DNA of 64,000 nt from Haloparvum alkalitolerans (GTDB lineage: Archaea; Halobacteriota; Halobacteria; Halobacteriales; Haloferacaceae). The notes under the pieces were generated by a model. That model saw only the letters and a list, made by a program, of their open reading frames with translations, made no database searches and was not told where the DNA came from. The stretch is from assembly GCF_050122995.1 (NCBI RefSeq), contig NZ_JBNLIA010000006.1:1-64000 (forward strand), written 5' to 3'. Both the position numbers and the translations under genes were made by a program. This document shows positions 53,043 to 61,267 of the stretch, one piece after another; position 1 is the stretch's first letter, and each line of letters opens with the position of its first letter.

Positions 53043-54962
53043 TCAGTAGCGGAGCAGTCGCATCCCGTTGAGGATGACGAGGAGGACGCTGGCCTCGTGG
53101 ACCAGCATTCCCGACGCGAGGGTGACGTAGCTGGTGAGCACGCCCGCGAGGAGGACGGTCACGGTCAGCACCGCGAGCCCGACGTTCTCGAGGACGTTCC
53201 AGCGCGTCGCCTTGCTGAGTTTGACCGCGTACGGGATGCGTTCGAGGTCGTCGGCCATCAACGCCATGTCAGCCGTTTCGATAGCGGTGTCCGTTCCCGC
53301 AGCACCCATCGCGATGCCGACATCGGCAGTGGCCAGCGATGGCGCGTCGTTGATGCCGTCGCCGACCATCGCGACGACGTGGCCGTCGGCCTGGTAGCCC
53401 TCGATGACGGACTGCTTGTCCTCGGGGAGGAGTTCGGCACGGTACTCGTCGATACCGACCTCCTCGGCAACGGCAGCGGCCGTCCGCTCGTTGTCGCCGG
53501 TGAGCATCACCGTCTCGATGCCAGCGTCTTGGAGCGCCGCGACGACCCCAGGAGCGGCCTCCCGGAGCTCGTCCCGCATCGCAATCGCGCCGATGATGTC
53601 CCCGTCCCGAACGACGTGGACGACTGTCTCGCCGCGCCCCTCACGCTCGCGGACGTAGTCGGCGACCCGATCGGGGACATCGACGTCGCGGTCGTCCAGC
53701 AGCGCGCGGTTGCCGACGACGACTTCCTGGCCATCGGCATGGGCGATGACGCCCTTGCCGGCGACCACGTCGAAGTCGTCGGGATCGGGGACCGACCTGC
53801 GCCCCACGTCCGTATCGTCCGCTTGGGCGACCGTCGCTCCACCGTCCGTCGCAGCCGTCTGGCGTTCGCGGGCCATGTCGACGATGGCGTCCGCGAGGTG
53901 GTGTTCGCTCTTCTTCTCGGCGGTCGCTGCGAGCGAGAGGACGTCGGCGGCGGCGACGCCGAACCCCTCGATACCGGAGACGGTGGTCTCGCCCTTCGTG
54001 AGCGTCCCCGTCTTGTCGAAGGCGACGAGATCGATCTTGCCGGCGCGTTCGAGGTGTTCGCCGCCCTTCATCAGCACGCCCGACCGGGCGGCGTTACCGA
54101 TGGCCGAGACGATGCTGACCGGTGGCCCGATGACCAGCGCGCCCGGACAGCCGATGACCAGCAGCGTCAGCGACAGGATCGCGTTCTGCGTGACCGCGTA
54201 CGCGCCGATAGCCAGGGCAATGACGGCCGGCGTGTAGTACTTCGCGAACCGGTCGATGAGACTCTCCGTGGGCGACTGAGCCTCCTGGGCCTCCTCGACG
54301 CGACGGATGATCCGTTCGAGAGTCGTATCCGATCCCGCTCCCGTCGTCCGGATTTCTAGCGCGCCCTCCTGGTTGACCGTCCCGGCGTACACCTCGTCGC
54401 TGTCGGCCTTGTGGACGGGCGCGCTCTCGCCGGTGACCGGCGCCTGGTTGACTGCGCTCTCGCCGTCGACGACGGTTCCGTCGACCGGGATCTTCCCGCC
54501 CGGCTTTACGACGACGACTTCGCCCTCTTCGACATCGCGGGCGGAGACCTTTTGGAGTGTCCCGTCGCGACGGACGGTCGCCGTGTCGGGCGTCATCTCC
54601 AGTAGCTCCTGAAGTGCCGTCCGGGTCTTCCGCATCGTCCGGCCTTCGAGGTAGCTGCCAAGGCTGAACAGGAAGACGACGGCGGCGGCTTCCCAGTACT
54701 CCCCGATGACGATAGCACCGATGGCGGCCAGCGTCACCAGCGTCTTGATGCCGAGCGTCCGGTTGGTGACCTCGTGGTAAGCGGTCTTGGCGATGTCGTA
54801 GCCACCCACGACCGTCGCGAGGACGAGGATGGCGGCGCTTGCCATCTCGAAACTCGTGAGGTAGCCGAGACTCCAGCCACCGCCGTACAGCAGGCCGCTT
54901 GTCGCCGTGACGATGGCCTTCCGGTGGTTCCGGTAGTACTGCGTGATCGATTGTTTGTTCAT
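53043..54962 (-). CDS. P1B-type ATPase with CPG membrane motif (no HMA domain)
   Basis: A 639-residue heavy-metal P-type ATPase. The N terminus goes straight into membrane helices (YRNHRKAIVTATSGLL), with no fused HMA domain; the HMA domain is the separate gene just upstream (54967). The phosphorylation motif DKTGTLTKGE is near residue 316, TGESAPV and GDGINDAPSL are intact, and SEHHLADA replaces the usual SEHPxA. The metal-transport motif is CPG (residues 272-274, IGCPGALVIGPP) instead of CPC. Members with this motif are uncommon, so metal specificity is uncertain. Operon order HMA-ATPase-FmdE-like suggests copper export. Confidence 0.88.
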   Translation of the reverse strand: MNKQSITQYYRNHRKAIVTATSGLLYGGGWSLGYLTSFEMASAAILVLATVVGGYDIAKTAYHEVTNRTLGIKTLVTLAAIGAIVIGEYWEAAAVVFLFSLGSYLEGRTMRKTRTALQELLEMTPDTATVRRDGTLQKVSARDVEEGEVVVVKPGGKIPVDGTVVDGESAVNQAPVTGESAPVHKADSDEVYAGTVNQEGALEIRTTGAGSDTTLERIIRRVEEAQEAQSPTESLIDRFAKYYTPAVIALAIGAYAVTQNAILSLTLLVIGCPGALVIGPPVSIVSAIGNAARSGVLMKGGEHLERAGKIDLVAFDKTGTLTKGETTVSGIEGFGVAAADVLSLAATAEKKSEHHLADAIVDMARERQTAATDGGATVAQADDTDVGRRSVPDPDDFDVVAGKGVIAHADGQEVVVGNRALLDDRDVDVPDRVADYVREREGRGETVVHVVRDGDIIGAIAMRDELREAAPGVVAALQDAGIETVMLTGDNERTAAAVAEEVGIDEYRAELLPEDKQSVIEGYQADGHVVAMVGDGINDAPSLATADVGIAMGAAGTDTAIETADMALMADDLERIPYAVKLSKATRWNVLENVGLAVLTVTVLLAGVLTSYVTLASGMLVHEASVLLVILNGMRLLRY

Positions 54963-54966
54963 AGTG

Positions 54967-55182
54967 TTAGGCGGGCTGGGGAGTGTACCCCTGGTTTTCG
55001 ATGGTCTCTGCGAAGGCGTCGGGGTCAGCGACGCTGTCGTCGTACTCGATCTCGACGCGGCCGGTCGCGTAGTGGACTTCGACGTGCTGGACGCCGTCGA
55101 CGTTCGACAGGGCGCGTTCGACGGTACTCGCGCAGGTCGGGCAGTCGAAGTCGAGGACGCGGAATTGGGTTGTGTCGCTCAT
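54967..55182 (-). CDS. HMA-domain metallochaperone
   Basis: A 71-residue single HMA domain (beta-alpha-beta-beta-alpha-beta). The metal-binding loop is DFDCPTCAST, and VDGVQHVEVHYATGRVEIEY is the second half. Atx1/CopZ-like proteins pass Cu+ (or Zn2+) to a P-type ATPase. It ends four bases before the ATPase gene, so it is a stand-alone domain for that pump, which lacks its own. Asp before CPTC (DFDCPTC rather than GMTC) is the pattern also seen in Zn/Cd ATPases, leaving the metal open. Confidence 0.9.
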   Translation of the reverse strand: MSDTTQFRVLDFDCPTCASTVERALSNVDGVQHVEVHYATGRVEIEYDDSVADPDAFAETIENQGYTPQPA

Positions 55183-55188
55183 TACAGT

Positions 55189-55211
55189 TTGAGATAGTGC
55201 CCGTACCTCAA
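55189..55211. promoter_or_regulatory. TTGAG-N13-CTCAA operator before the HMA/ATPase operon
   Basis: TTGAG and CTCAA flank a 13-bp partly symmetric spacer (TTGAGATA...TACCTCAA). It lies between the start codon of the HMA gene (55182) and an AT-rich TATTTTTTATA box (about 55216-55226). The divergent winged-helix regulator is the candidate binder. Confidence 0.5.
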
Positions 55212-55383
55212 TAAGTATTTTTTATATGATATGTTTGAATTCGGATACGAGTCGTTGGAACAGTCAAACGGGTCGTCTAGGGCTTTCGCTATCGCGGGTC
55301 CATCCTGTACTGGATACCTCGACAGACACCTACCCGACTCCTGCCCCGCTACCTTTTCCCGCGTGCTCGCGCTCAGTCCTCGT

Positions 55384-55908
55384 ATGAGTGATTCCGATAC
55401 CGACCACCGTCTCGACGACATCGCGGTGCGAGACACTCGGATTTCGGACGCCATCGACGAGCCGATGCGGGCGATGGTCCTCGACATTCTGTCCGAGGAA
55501 GCCCTAACTGCGACCGAGGTCCACGAACGCCTCGACGATCGCGGCATCGACCGGACGGAGAACACGGTCCGCCATCACATCAACGAGCTCCGGGATGCGG
55601 GCCTCGTCGACGTCGTTCGCTTCGAGGAGGGGCGTGGTGGGACGACGAAGTACTACCACGCGAACACGATCGTCCTCTCGTACTCACTACCAGATTCGGC
55701 CGACGCCGCCGTCGAGGAGATGATCGACGCTGCCCAGCCCCAGATCACGGACGCGCTCACTACGCTCACCGACGAGTGCGACGACGCTATTGAGGAGATC
55801 GTCGAGGATATGCAGCCCTGCGAGCACTGCCAGACCCAGAAGTACGAGACGTACGTTCTTCTGACCGTCCTGCGACGTGCGTTCGTTCGCGCCCACAGAA
55901 ATTCCTGA
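55384..55908 (+). CDS. winged-helix metal-responsive regulator (ArsR-like) with CxxC
   Basis: A 174-residue regulator. DEPMRAMVLDILSEEALTAT, HERLDDRGIDRTENTVRHHI and NELRDAGLVDVVRFEEGRGG form the winged helix. The C-terminal half ends with a likely metal site PCEHCQTQKY. It starts at ATG 55384; a longer frame to 55231 has no support and would cover the promoter region. Divergent from the HMA-ATPase operon, so it probably senses copper or another thiophilic metal and represses it. Placement in the ArsR family is from the fold. Confidence 0.8.
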   Translation: MSDSDTDHRLDDIAVRDTRISDAIDEPMRAMVLDILSEEALTATEVHERLDDRGIDRTENTVRHHINELRDAGLVDVVRFEEGRGGTTKYYHANTIVLSYSLPDSADAAVEEMIDAAQPQITDALTTLTDECDDAIEEIVEDMQPCEHCQTQKYETYVLLTVLRRAFVRAHRNS

Positions 55909-55937
55909 GGGGGAACCACCCCTACGCTGGCAGGGTC

Positions 55938-57404
55938 TTAGAAGGAGAACCGATCACGCGCGGATTGCATCGCGAGGCGAGTCAGGAGTCGCGCAGGGCC
56001 ACGCTTTGGGAGGTCCCGTACAGTCTCGATGCTGGTCGGCGGTTCACTACCACCAATGTCTAACTCCCAGCCTGTCTCGTCCATGAAGCGTTCGACAGCC
56101 TGATTTACTCGCTGTCGCACGTCGTCCGAGTCCATTGTCTCGGGCACACCATTCCGGAGGACGACGTCGCCGTCAACGATCACTGTCTCGACGTCGGCCG
56201 GGACCGCGTTGTTCACGACGTGTGCGGGAACGTTGGTCAGTGGCGTGAACTTCGGTTTGTCGACGTCGAGGAGGATAATATCCGCGCGCTTTCCCGCTTC
56301 GATACTGCCGATCTCGTCGCCCATCCCCAGCGCGCGTGCGCCCTCGATAGTGAGCATTCGTATCAGTTCCATCGAGTCGAACTGCCCGGCTGAACGCTTG
56401 AGATTTGCCGCCAGCCGAGCTTGCCGCGCTTCACCGAACATGCTGTACGAGTCGTGCCAGTAGTGGTCGTCAATCCCTACTCCGACGTCGACGCCGGCGG
56501 CTCGAAGCTCGGGAACGGGCGTCCACTGCGTCTCCCCGTCCGGATTCCAGTAACAGAAGACGGACGGGCAGTGCGCAACAGCCGCGTCCGCCTCGGCGGT
56601 TCGCTGGATGTCCTCTTCGTCGCCGAGGCGGAAGTGAGCAGCGACCAGTCGGTCGTCCAGGAGTCCAACGTCGTCGAGCAATCCTACCGAGTCCTCGCCA
56701 CCGTTCGCTCGTGCCATCGTGTTACTCTCCTCGAGTTCGAGCAAGTGCGTGTGGACGAGCAGGTCCGGATACTCTGCGGCGAGGGATGCGGTCCGTTCCC
56801 ACAGCTGCCGGGTACACGACCAGTCGTCGTGCGGGCAGATCGTCGCCCTGATTCGGCCGTCGTACGTGTCGTGGTACGTTTCGACGAACTCGCGAGCACG
56901 GGCGAACTGCTGATCGACTGGTTGGTCCCAGAAGAGGTCCGAGATCGCCGGGCCGAAAAATCCGCGGAGCCCTGCTTCCCCGAACGTCTCCGCACCTGCG
57001 GCAGGCCGTGCGTCCATGGAGTTCACGGTCGTGACACCGCCCAGGAGGAAATTGAGCGCTGCGAGCTCGACGCCTGCCTCGACGAGGTACTCGAATTCGC
57101 CGTTCCCTAGTCTGTTAAACAAGGCCGTCCCACTCCCGAGCATCTCCGTCAGCTCGAGTTCGCTAAACGCACCGATGAGCGGTGTCATCTCCAGGTGCGT
57201 GTGGGCGTTCACCAACCCCGGCATCACCAGTTTCCCGTTCCCGTCGATAACGGTGGATGCTTCTAATTCTCCGTCTCCTGCACGTGATGGTCGGACTTCT
57301 TCGATACAGCCATCGGTGATGCATACTGTGCCGCGCTCGTACAGGCGGTTCCGCTCGTCGGCTGTGAGAACGAGTGCATCATGGATTGCCAGATCGACAG
57401 CCAT
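55938..57404 (-). CDS. amidohydrolase (SsnA/Atz/MtaD-like deaminase)
   Basis: A 488-residue metal-dependent hydrolase. Metal-binding HxH is in VNAHTHLEM, the second histidine in VHTHLLELEES, the third in VAAHFRLGDE, and the catalytic aspartate in VGVGIDDHYWHDS. C-terminal parts IEAGKRADIILLDVD are standard for cytosine/S-adenosylhomocysteine-deaminase-type enzymes. The substrate may be 5'-methylthioadenosine, S-adenosylhomocysteine, guanine or a triazine-like compound. It has no obvious link with the metal genes around it and is convergent with the regulator gene. Confidence 0.85.
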   Translation of the reverse strand: MAVDLAIHDALVLTADERNRLYERGTVCITDGCIEEVRPSRAGDGELEASTVIDGNGKLVMPGLVNAHTHLEMTPLIGAFSELELTEMLGSGTALFNRLGNGEFEYLVEAGVELAALNFLLGGVTTVNSMDARPAAGAETFGEAGLRGFFGPAISDLFWDQPVDQQFARAREFVETYHDTYDGRIRATICPHDDWSCTRQLWERTASLAAEYPDLLVHTHLLELEESNTMARANGGEDSVGLLDDVGLLDDRLVAAHFRLGDEEDIQRTAEADAAVAHCPSVFCYWNPDGETQWTPVPELRAAGVDVGVGIDDHYWHDSYSMFGEARQARLAANLKRSAGQFDSMELIRMLTIEGARALGMGDEIGSIEAGKRADIILLDVDKPKFTPLTNVPAHVVNNAVPADVETVIVDGDVVLRNGVPETMDSDDVRQRVNQAVERFMDETGWELDIGGSEPPTSIETVRDLPKRGPARLLTRLAMQSARDRFSF

Positions 57405-57732
57405 CGTAAATTAGGAAGTGGATGTGACAGTTACCGTACTGGACAACCGAGCAGGCCGGCGAAGGCTGTTCTTCCAGGTGGTGTTCCCCTCATTTGGGAT
57501 ATCATCGGTCTCTACTGGTCCCATTAGCCTCTAATACGTCGGCGTGATTTAATCAGATTCCCCTTTTGAATCTGAAGTCGGATTCCGTGGAGCTTGTGGA
57601 GGTTTGCAATGTTTTCCCCTCTTCACGATAGATCATCTATGGCCGACGGTTACGATGCCATAGTACTGATACCCTCATAGGCAGTATATTCTAACCAAAA
57701 CCGCAATAGATGATCCCTACAATGATACACCT
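57405..57732. other. non-coding gap (328 bp) before the YHS permease
   Basis: A TATA-like GCAGTATATT ends 43 bp before the permease start. A short palindrome ATAGATCATCTAT (about 57627-57639) and a related AATAGATGATC near 57705 may be regulator sites. No gene was recognised. Confidence 0.45.
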
Positions 57733-59127
57733 ATGCAGGCGACGATAATCGACGGAGTTCTTGAATCCCTTCGTATCGGTGTCGGATTTCTCTGGACGGC
57801 GGCGTGGGCGATCATCATGGGCCTCACGATTACGAGTCTCGTCCAGGTCTACGTCTCGAAGGAGCGGATGGCACAGGTGCTGGGTGAGGGCGATCTAACT
57901 GGACTTACCAAGGCGACTGTGTTCGGAGCAGCAAGCAGTGGCTGTAGTTTCGGCGCCGTCGCCATCGGGAAGGGCCTGTTCAAGAAGGGGGCGCACGCGG
58001 TGAACTTCCTCGCGTTCATGTTCGCGTCGACGAACCTCATCGTCGAACTAGGGCTGATGATTCTCATCCTGCTTGGCTGGGAGTTCCTCGTCGCGGAACT
58101 GCTCGGCGGCCTGATTCTCATCGCCGTCATGGCCGCCATCGTCCACCTCACGCTTCCCGAAAACCTGTTTAACGAAGTCCGCGAGAAGCTCAACGAGCGC
58201 GACCGCCAGGCGGGCGTCACGGAAGATCCCACCTGCGGGATGGAGGGGAAAGACGAGTACACGCTCACGACCGACGGCGGTGAGACGCTCAAATTCTGCT
58301 CGGAGGGCTGTATGGAGACCTATCGCCAGGAGACGTCGAGTAGCGGCGGGTGGCGTGACGAGTTGCTGTCGTGGGGTGGCTGGTACAAGGTCGGGAATCA
58401 GTACCGCAAGGAGTGGTCGATGATCTGGAAAGACATCGTCGCCGGCTTCCTTATTTCTGGGTTCGTCATCGTCTTCGTCCCGCAGTGGGTGTGGAACACG
58501 CTGTTCATTCAGGGCGACGGCCTGCTCGTGACTGCCGAGAACGCCGTCATGGGCGTCATCATCGCCGTCCTCAGTTTCGTCGGCAGTATGGGCAACGTCC
58601 CGTTCGCCGTCGCGCTCTGGGGTGGTGGCGTCAGCTTCGCCGGGATCATCGCGTTCGTCTACGCCGACCTCATCACCGTGCCCGTCCTGAACGTCTACCG
58701 GAAGTACTACGGCTGGAAGGTGATGCTGTACATCCTCGGCGTCTTCTTCGTCACGATGGCGTTCACCGGCTTCCTCATGGAGCTGCTGTTCGACGCGCTG
58801 GGTATCGTTCCAGATCTGGCGGGCGGCGAGACGGCGACTGAACAGACGTACTTCGAGCTCAACTACACGTTCTACCTCAATATTATCGCCTTTGCGCTCT
58901 CCGGGTTCCTTCTGTATGTCTACCGGCGGGGACTCGGCGCACCAGGTCAGTATCGAGATCCGGTGTGCGGGATGCGAACCGACGATGAGGGCCCGAGTGC
59001 GTCCCACGATGGGACGACGTACTATTTTTGCTCAAAGAAATGCAAGCGTACGTTCGAAGAAGAACCAACGGAATTTACTAATCAAAGCCCGCAAATATCG
59101 AGCCACGATCACGATCATGACCACTGA
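57733..59127 (+). CDS. permease (DUF318/YraQ-ArsP-like) with two YHS domains and a His-rich tail
   Basis: A 464-residue membrane protein. An eight-to-ten-helix permease of the YraQ/ArsP kind contains the family motif FGAASSGCSFGAVAIGKGLF. A YHS domain is inserted in the middle loop (DPTCGMEG at about residue 165, FCSEGCMETY). A second YHS domain follows the last helix (DPVCGMRT at about residue 409, FCSKKCKRTF). The C terminus ends SSHDHDHDH. YHS domains bind soft metals, so this looks like a transporter with two cytoplasmic metal-capture modules. It heads a same-strand series of envelope metal proteins. The substrate is unknown: copper, arsenic or other ions are possible. Confidence 0.85.
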   Translation: MQATIIDGVLESLRIGVGFLWTAAWAIIMGLTITSLVQVYVSKERMAQVLGEGDLTGLTKATVFGAASSGCSFGAVAIGKGLFKKGAHAVNFLAFMFASTNLIVELGLMILILLGWEFLVAELLGGLILIAVMAAIVHLTLPENLFNEVREKLNERDRQAGVTEDPTCGMEGKDEYTLTTDGGETLKFCSEGCMETYRQETSSSGGWRDELLSWGGWYKVGNQYRKEWSMIWKDIVAGFLISGFVIVFVPQWVWNTLFIQGDGLLVTAENAVMGVIIAVLSFVGSMGNVPFAVALWGGGVSFAGIIAFVYADLITVPVLNVYRKYYGWKVMLYILGVFFVTMAFTGFLMELLFDALGIVPDLAGGETATEQTYFELNYTFYLNIIAFALSGFLLYVYRRGLGAPGQYRDPVCGMRTDDEGPSASHDGTTYYFCSKKCKRTFEEEPTEFTNQSPQISSHDHDHDH

Positions 59128-59252
59128 TGATCGCACTGTGGTTCATCCGCTGTGATGGGGTTCATCATCACAGTTTCAATCCGCAATTGTCACACCTACT
59201 GCGCTCAAATAGACGGTATGAATAGTCAAATCCCGCAACTCGGGGCTGTCAT

Positions 59253-59852
59253 ATGAATCGCCGTCGAGCAGATACTGTCGTCGGTGTGCTTCTCGGGTTC
59301 GTTCTCCTGGCCGGCGGGGTACTCAGTTGGCGGGCCTATCAACAGCGTCGGGCTATCGAGCAATCGATGGGGTCAATGATGGGTTCATCTATGGGAACGA
59401 TGCACGGCCCAGACCCCCTCTGGTACGTGGTTGGAACCCTGCTGGTTGCTGGCGTTATCGGTGGCGTCTATTACGTGGTCCGGGGAGAACTCACCGATCC
59501 AGAAGTGGCCGACACAACGGCGCCTGTCGATCCTGCACAGACATCGGCGGCAACAGCTACGTCGATGGATGATGACGCTGCACCGGCGACGTCTATCAAT
59601 CCTGAATCGGACCCCCAAGCACGCGTTCTCGATCTCTTACCGGATGATGAACGACGCGTCCTCGAACCCGTCCTGAACTCCCCCGGAATCACGCAGATTG
59701 AACTTCGGGATCGATCTGAGTTCTCGAAGAGTAAAGTAAGCCAGACCGTGAGTTCACTCGAGGAGCGAGGTCTGCTGTATCGGGAACGACAGGGTCGGAC
59801 CTATCGTGTGTATCCGAGTGATGACCTTCGGCAGCAACAACCGGGAAAATAG
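59253..59852 (+). CDS. membrane-anchored winged-helix regulator with Met-rich loop
   Basis: A 199-residue protein. Two hydrophobic helices (residues 9-27 and 57-76) flank a 29-residue loop rich in Met and His (MGSMMGSSMGTMHG). A flexible acidic linker (residues 80-120) leads to a winged helix: DERRVLEPVLNSPGITQIEL, FSKSKVSQTVSSLEERGLLY, RQGRTYRVYPSDD. The fold suggests a one-component sensor that reads metal outside and DNA inside, if the N terminus is cytoplasmic. Basic residues around helix 1 leave the orientation uncertain. It lies 125 bp after the permease gene. Confidence 0.75.
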   Translation: MNRRRADTVVGVLLGFVLLAGGVLSWRAYQQRRAIEQSMGSMMGSSMGTMHGPDPLWYVVGTLLVAGVIGGVYYVVRGELTDPEVADTTAPVDPAQTSAATATSMDDDAAPATSINPESDPQARVLDLLPDDERRVLEPVLNSPGITQIELRDRSEFSKSKVSQTVSSLEERGLLYRERQGRTYRVYPSDDLRQQQPGK

Positions 59853-60020
59853 TCGCTATCTATCGGGCGCTCTCCCTCTCGAATTCCGTAGGTATGAACG
59901 GTCTCCCTCGAGCAAAACGGTTAGAAGATGTTATAGACGTTCTCGAACGTTCTCCTGTATGGATTCACACCCATGTCGATAACTCCCGAGCAGGCCTACG
60001 AGTAACCGAGGAGAGAGACA

Positions 60021-60341
60021 ATGACCAACTTCAAACTCGGCCGGTGGCTGCTCGTGGCGCTCGCGATTGTCGGACTCGCGTTCGCCGCACCGGCAGTCAG
60101 CGCACACGACAACGCAACGACCGCTGACGACGCGCCTACGGACAATGCCACCGCAGATGAATGGGCCACTTGGATGGAGGCACAGATGACCGAACACATG
60201 GGCCCGGGTAGCGTCGAGTGGATGGAGTCGCACATGGGTGTGACCGTCGACGAGATGGCCCAGGACATGGCTGACGGGGAATACCACGACGGGGCTGACG
60301 ACGGCTACAACGGCGGGATGTACGGGCAGGGCCACTGCTGA
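60021..60341 (+). CDS. secreted Met/His-rich small protein (putative copper binder)
   Basis: A 106-residue protein with a Sec-type signal peptide (LGRWLLVALAIVGLAFAAPAVSAHD). The mature part is acidic, with several Met and His residues (WMEAQMTEHMGPG, VEWMESHMGVT), and ends GGMYGQGHC. Such Met/His patterns occur in extracytoplasmic copper-binding proteins. A Shine-Dalgarno-like GAGGAGAG precedes the ATG by 5 bp, typical of an internal operon gene. Family unknown; copper binding is inferred. Confidence 0.65.
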   Translation: MTNFKLGRWLLVALAIVGLAFAAPAVSAHDNATTADDAPTDNATADEWATWMEAQMTEHMGPGSVEWMESHMGVTVDEMAQDMADGEYHDGADDGYNGGMYGQGHC

Positions 60342-60398
60342 CGGCTCTGGCCGTTTCGATCGCTCCAATCGAACACCACAACTCACCAACGCAAGATA

Positions 60399-60752
60399 AT
60401 GACGCAACTCACCACTCACATCGGACGCACTGCTCGGCGACTCGCGATCCTCGCCGTCCCGCTGCTAGTTGCGGCGACTGGACCGGCTGTTGCCCACGGT
60501 AGTGGGAGCTACGGCGGCGGCATGATGGGGGGCGGCTGGGGCCTCTTCGGTGGAGCGATGGGGCTCTGGGGGTTCCTCTGGATGGGGCTCCTCATCGCCG
60601 TTCCGCTCTACATTGTCTATGCGCTCCTCAATCGAGGCTCCGGTGGGAACGAAGAGCAGTCGCTGTCGGTTCTCCGTGAGCGCTACGCCCGCGGAGAGCT
60701 CTCGGATGACGAATTCGATCGGCGGCGAGAACAGCTCGAACGCACCGGATGA
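60399..60752 (+). CDS. SHOCT-domain membrane protein 1
   Basis: A 117-residue protein. A signal-like N terminus (RRLAILAVPLLVAATGPAVAHG) is followed by a Gly/Met stretch (GGGMMGGGWGLFGGAM), one hydrophobic helix (FLWMGLLIAVPLYIVYALLN), and a C-terminal SHOCT motif LRERYARGELSDDEFDRRRE. SHOCT segments are short helical modules that often cap membrane proteins, possibly for oligomerisation. It is the first of three SHOCT proteins in 2.5 kb. Role in envelope metal handling is inferred from neighbours. Confidence 0.8.
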   Translation: MTQLTTHIGRTARRLAILAVPLLVAATGPAVAHGSGSYGGGMMGGGWGLFGGAMGLWGFLWMGLLIAVPLYIVYALLNRGSGGNEEQSLSVLRERYARGELSDDEFDRRREQLERTG

Positions 60753-60791
60753 CTGGAGCAGCTGCTGTTCCAGCCGATACATCATATTCCC

Positions 60792-60838
60792 AACGGCCGC
60801 CGTTGCGGCACCCAACCGTTAACCCCGTAGACGGGGTA
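60792..60838. promoter_or_regulatory. tandem short hairpins between SHOCT and DUF302 genes
   Basis: CAACGG-N3-CCGTTG (60792-60806) and ACCCCGT-N2-ACGGGGT (60823-60838) are perfect inverted repeats. The second ends 9 bp before the DUF302 start. They may act as a terminator for the genes before, or as operators for the genes after. Confidence 0.5.
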
Positions 60839-60847
60839 TGATACTTC

Positions 60848-61264
60848 ATGGAATACACAATACAGACTTCAGTCACCGGTGAGTTCGACGACGTCGTCGA
60901 CACGACGATTGCGGCGCTCAAAGACGAAGGATTCGGCGTCCTCTGTGACATCGACGTCCAAGCGACGCTCGAGGAGAAACTCGGCGAGGAGTTTCGACAG
61001 TACTGCATCCTCGGTGCGTGCAACCCGGGGCTGGCACACGAGGGCCTGAACGAAGAGATCGAACTCGGCGCACTCCTCCCGTGTAACGTCATTGTCTACG
61101 AAACCGACGGCGGCGAGGTCATGGTGAGTGCCGTCGACCCACAACAGCTCGTCGGCATCGCCGACAACGAGGCACTCGACTCGATCGCGAACGAGGTCCA
61201 CGACCGGTTCGAACGCGTTCTCGCCAGCGTCGCGGACGAACTCGAATCATCGACCGAGATCTGA
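60848..61264 (+). CDS. DUF302-family protein
   Basis: A 138-residue cytoplasmic protein matching DUF302. EYTIQTSVTGEFDDVVDTTI, LKDEGFGVLCDIDVQATLEE, FRQYCILGACNPGLAHEGLN and ALLPCNVIVYETDGG are the conserved segments. Three cysteines (ILGACNPG, FGVLCDID, LLPCN) could bind metal or heme-like ligands. DUF302 proteins often accompany thioredoxin-like, SHOCT and metal genes, but their function is unknown. The SHOCT gene follows after 3 bp, so they are co-transcribed. Confidence 0.88.
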   Translation: MEYTIQTSVTGEFDDVVDTTIAALKDEGFGVLCDIDVQATLEEKLGEEFRQYCILGACNPGLAHEGLNEEIELGALLPCNVIVYETDGGEVMVSAVDPQQLVGIADNEALDSIANEVHDRFERVLASVADELESSTEI

Positions 61265-61267
61265 ACC

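Noticed and set aside
59894..60127. 77-codon frame before the secreted Met/His protein
   Set aside because: It overlaps the signal peptide of the better-supported gene at 60021 in another frame and is Arg-rich shadow sequence.
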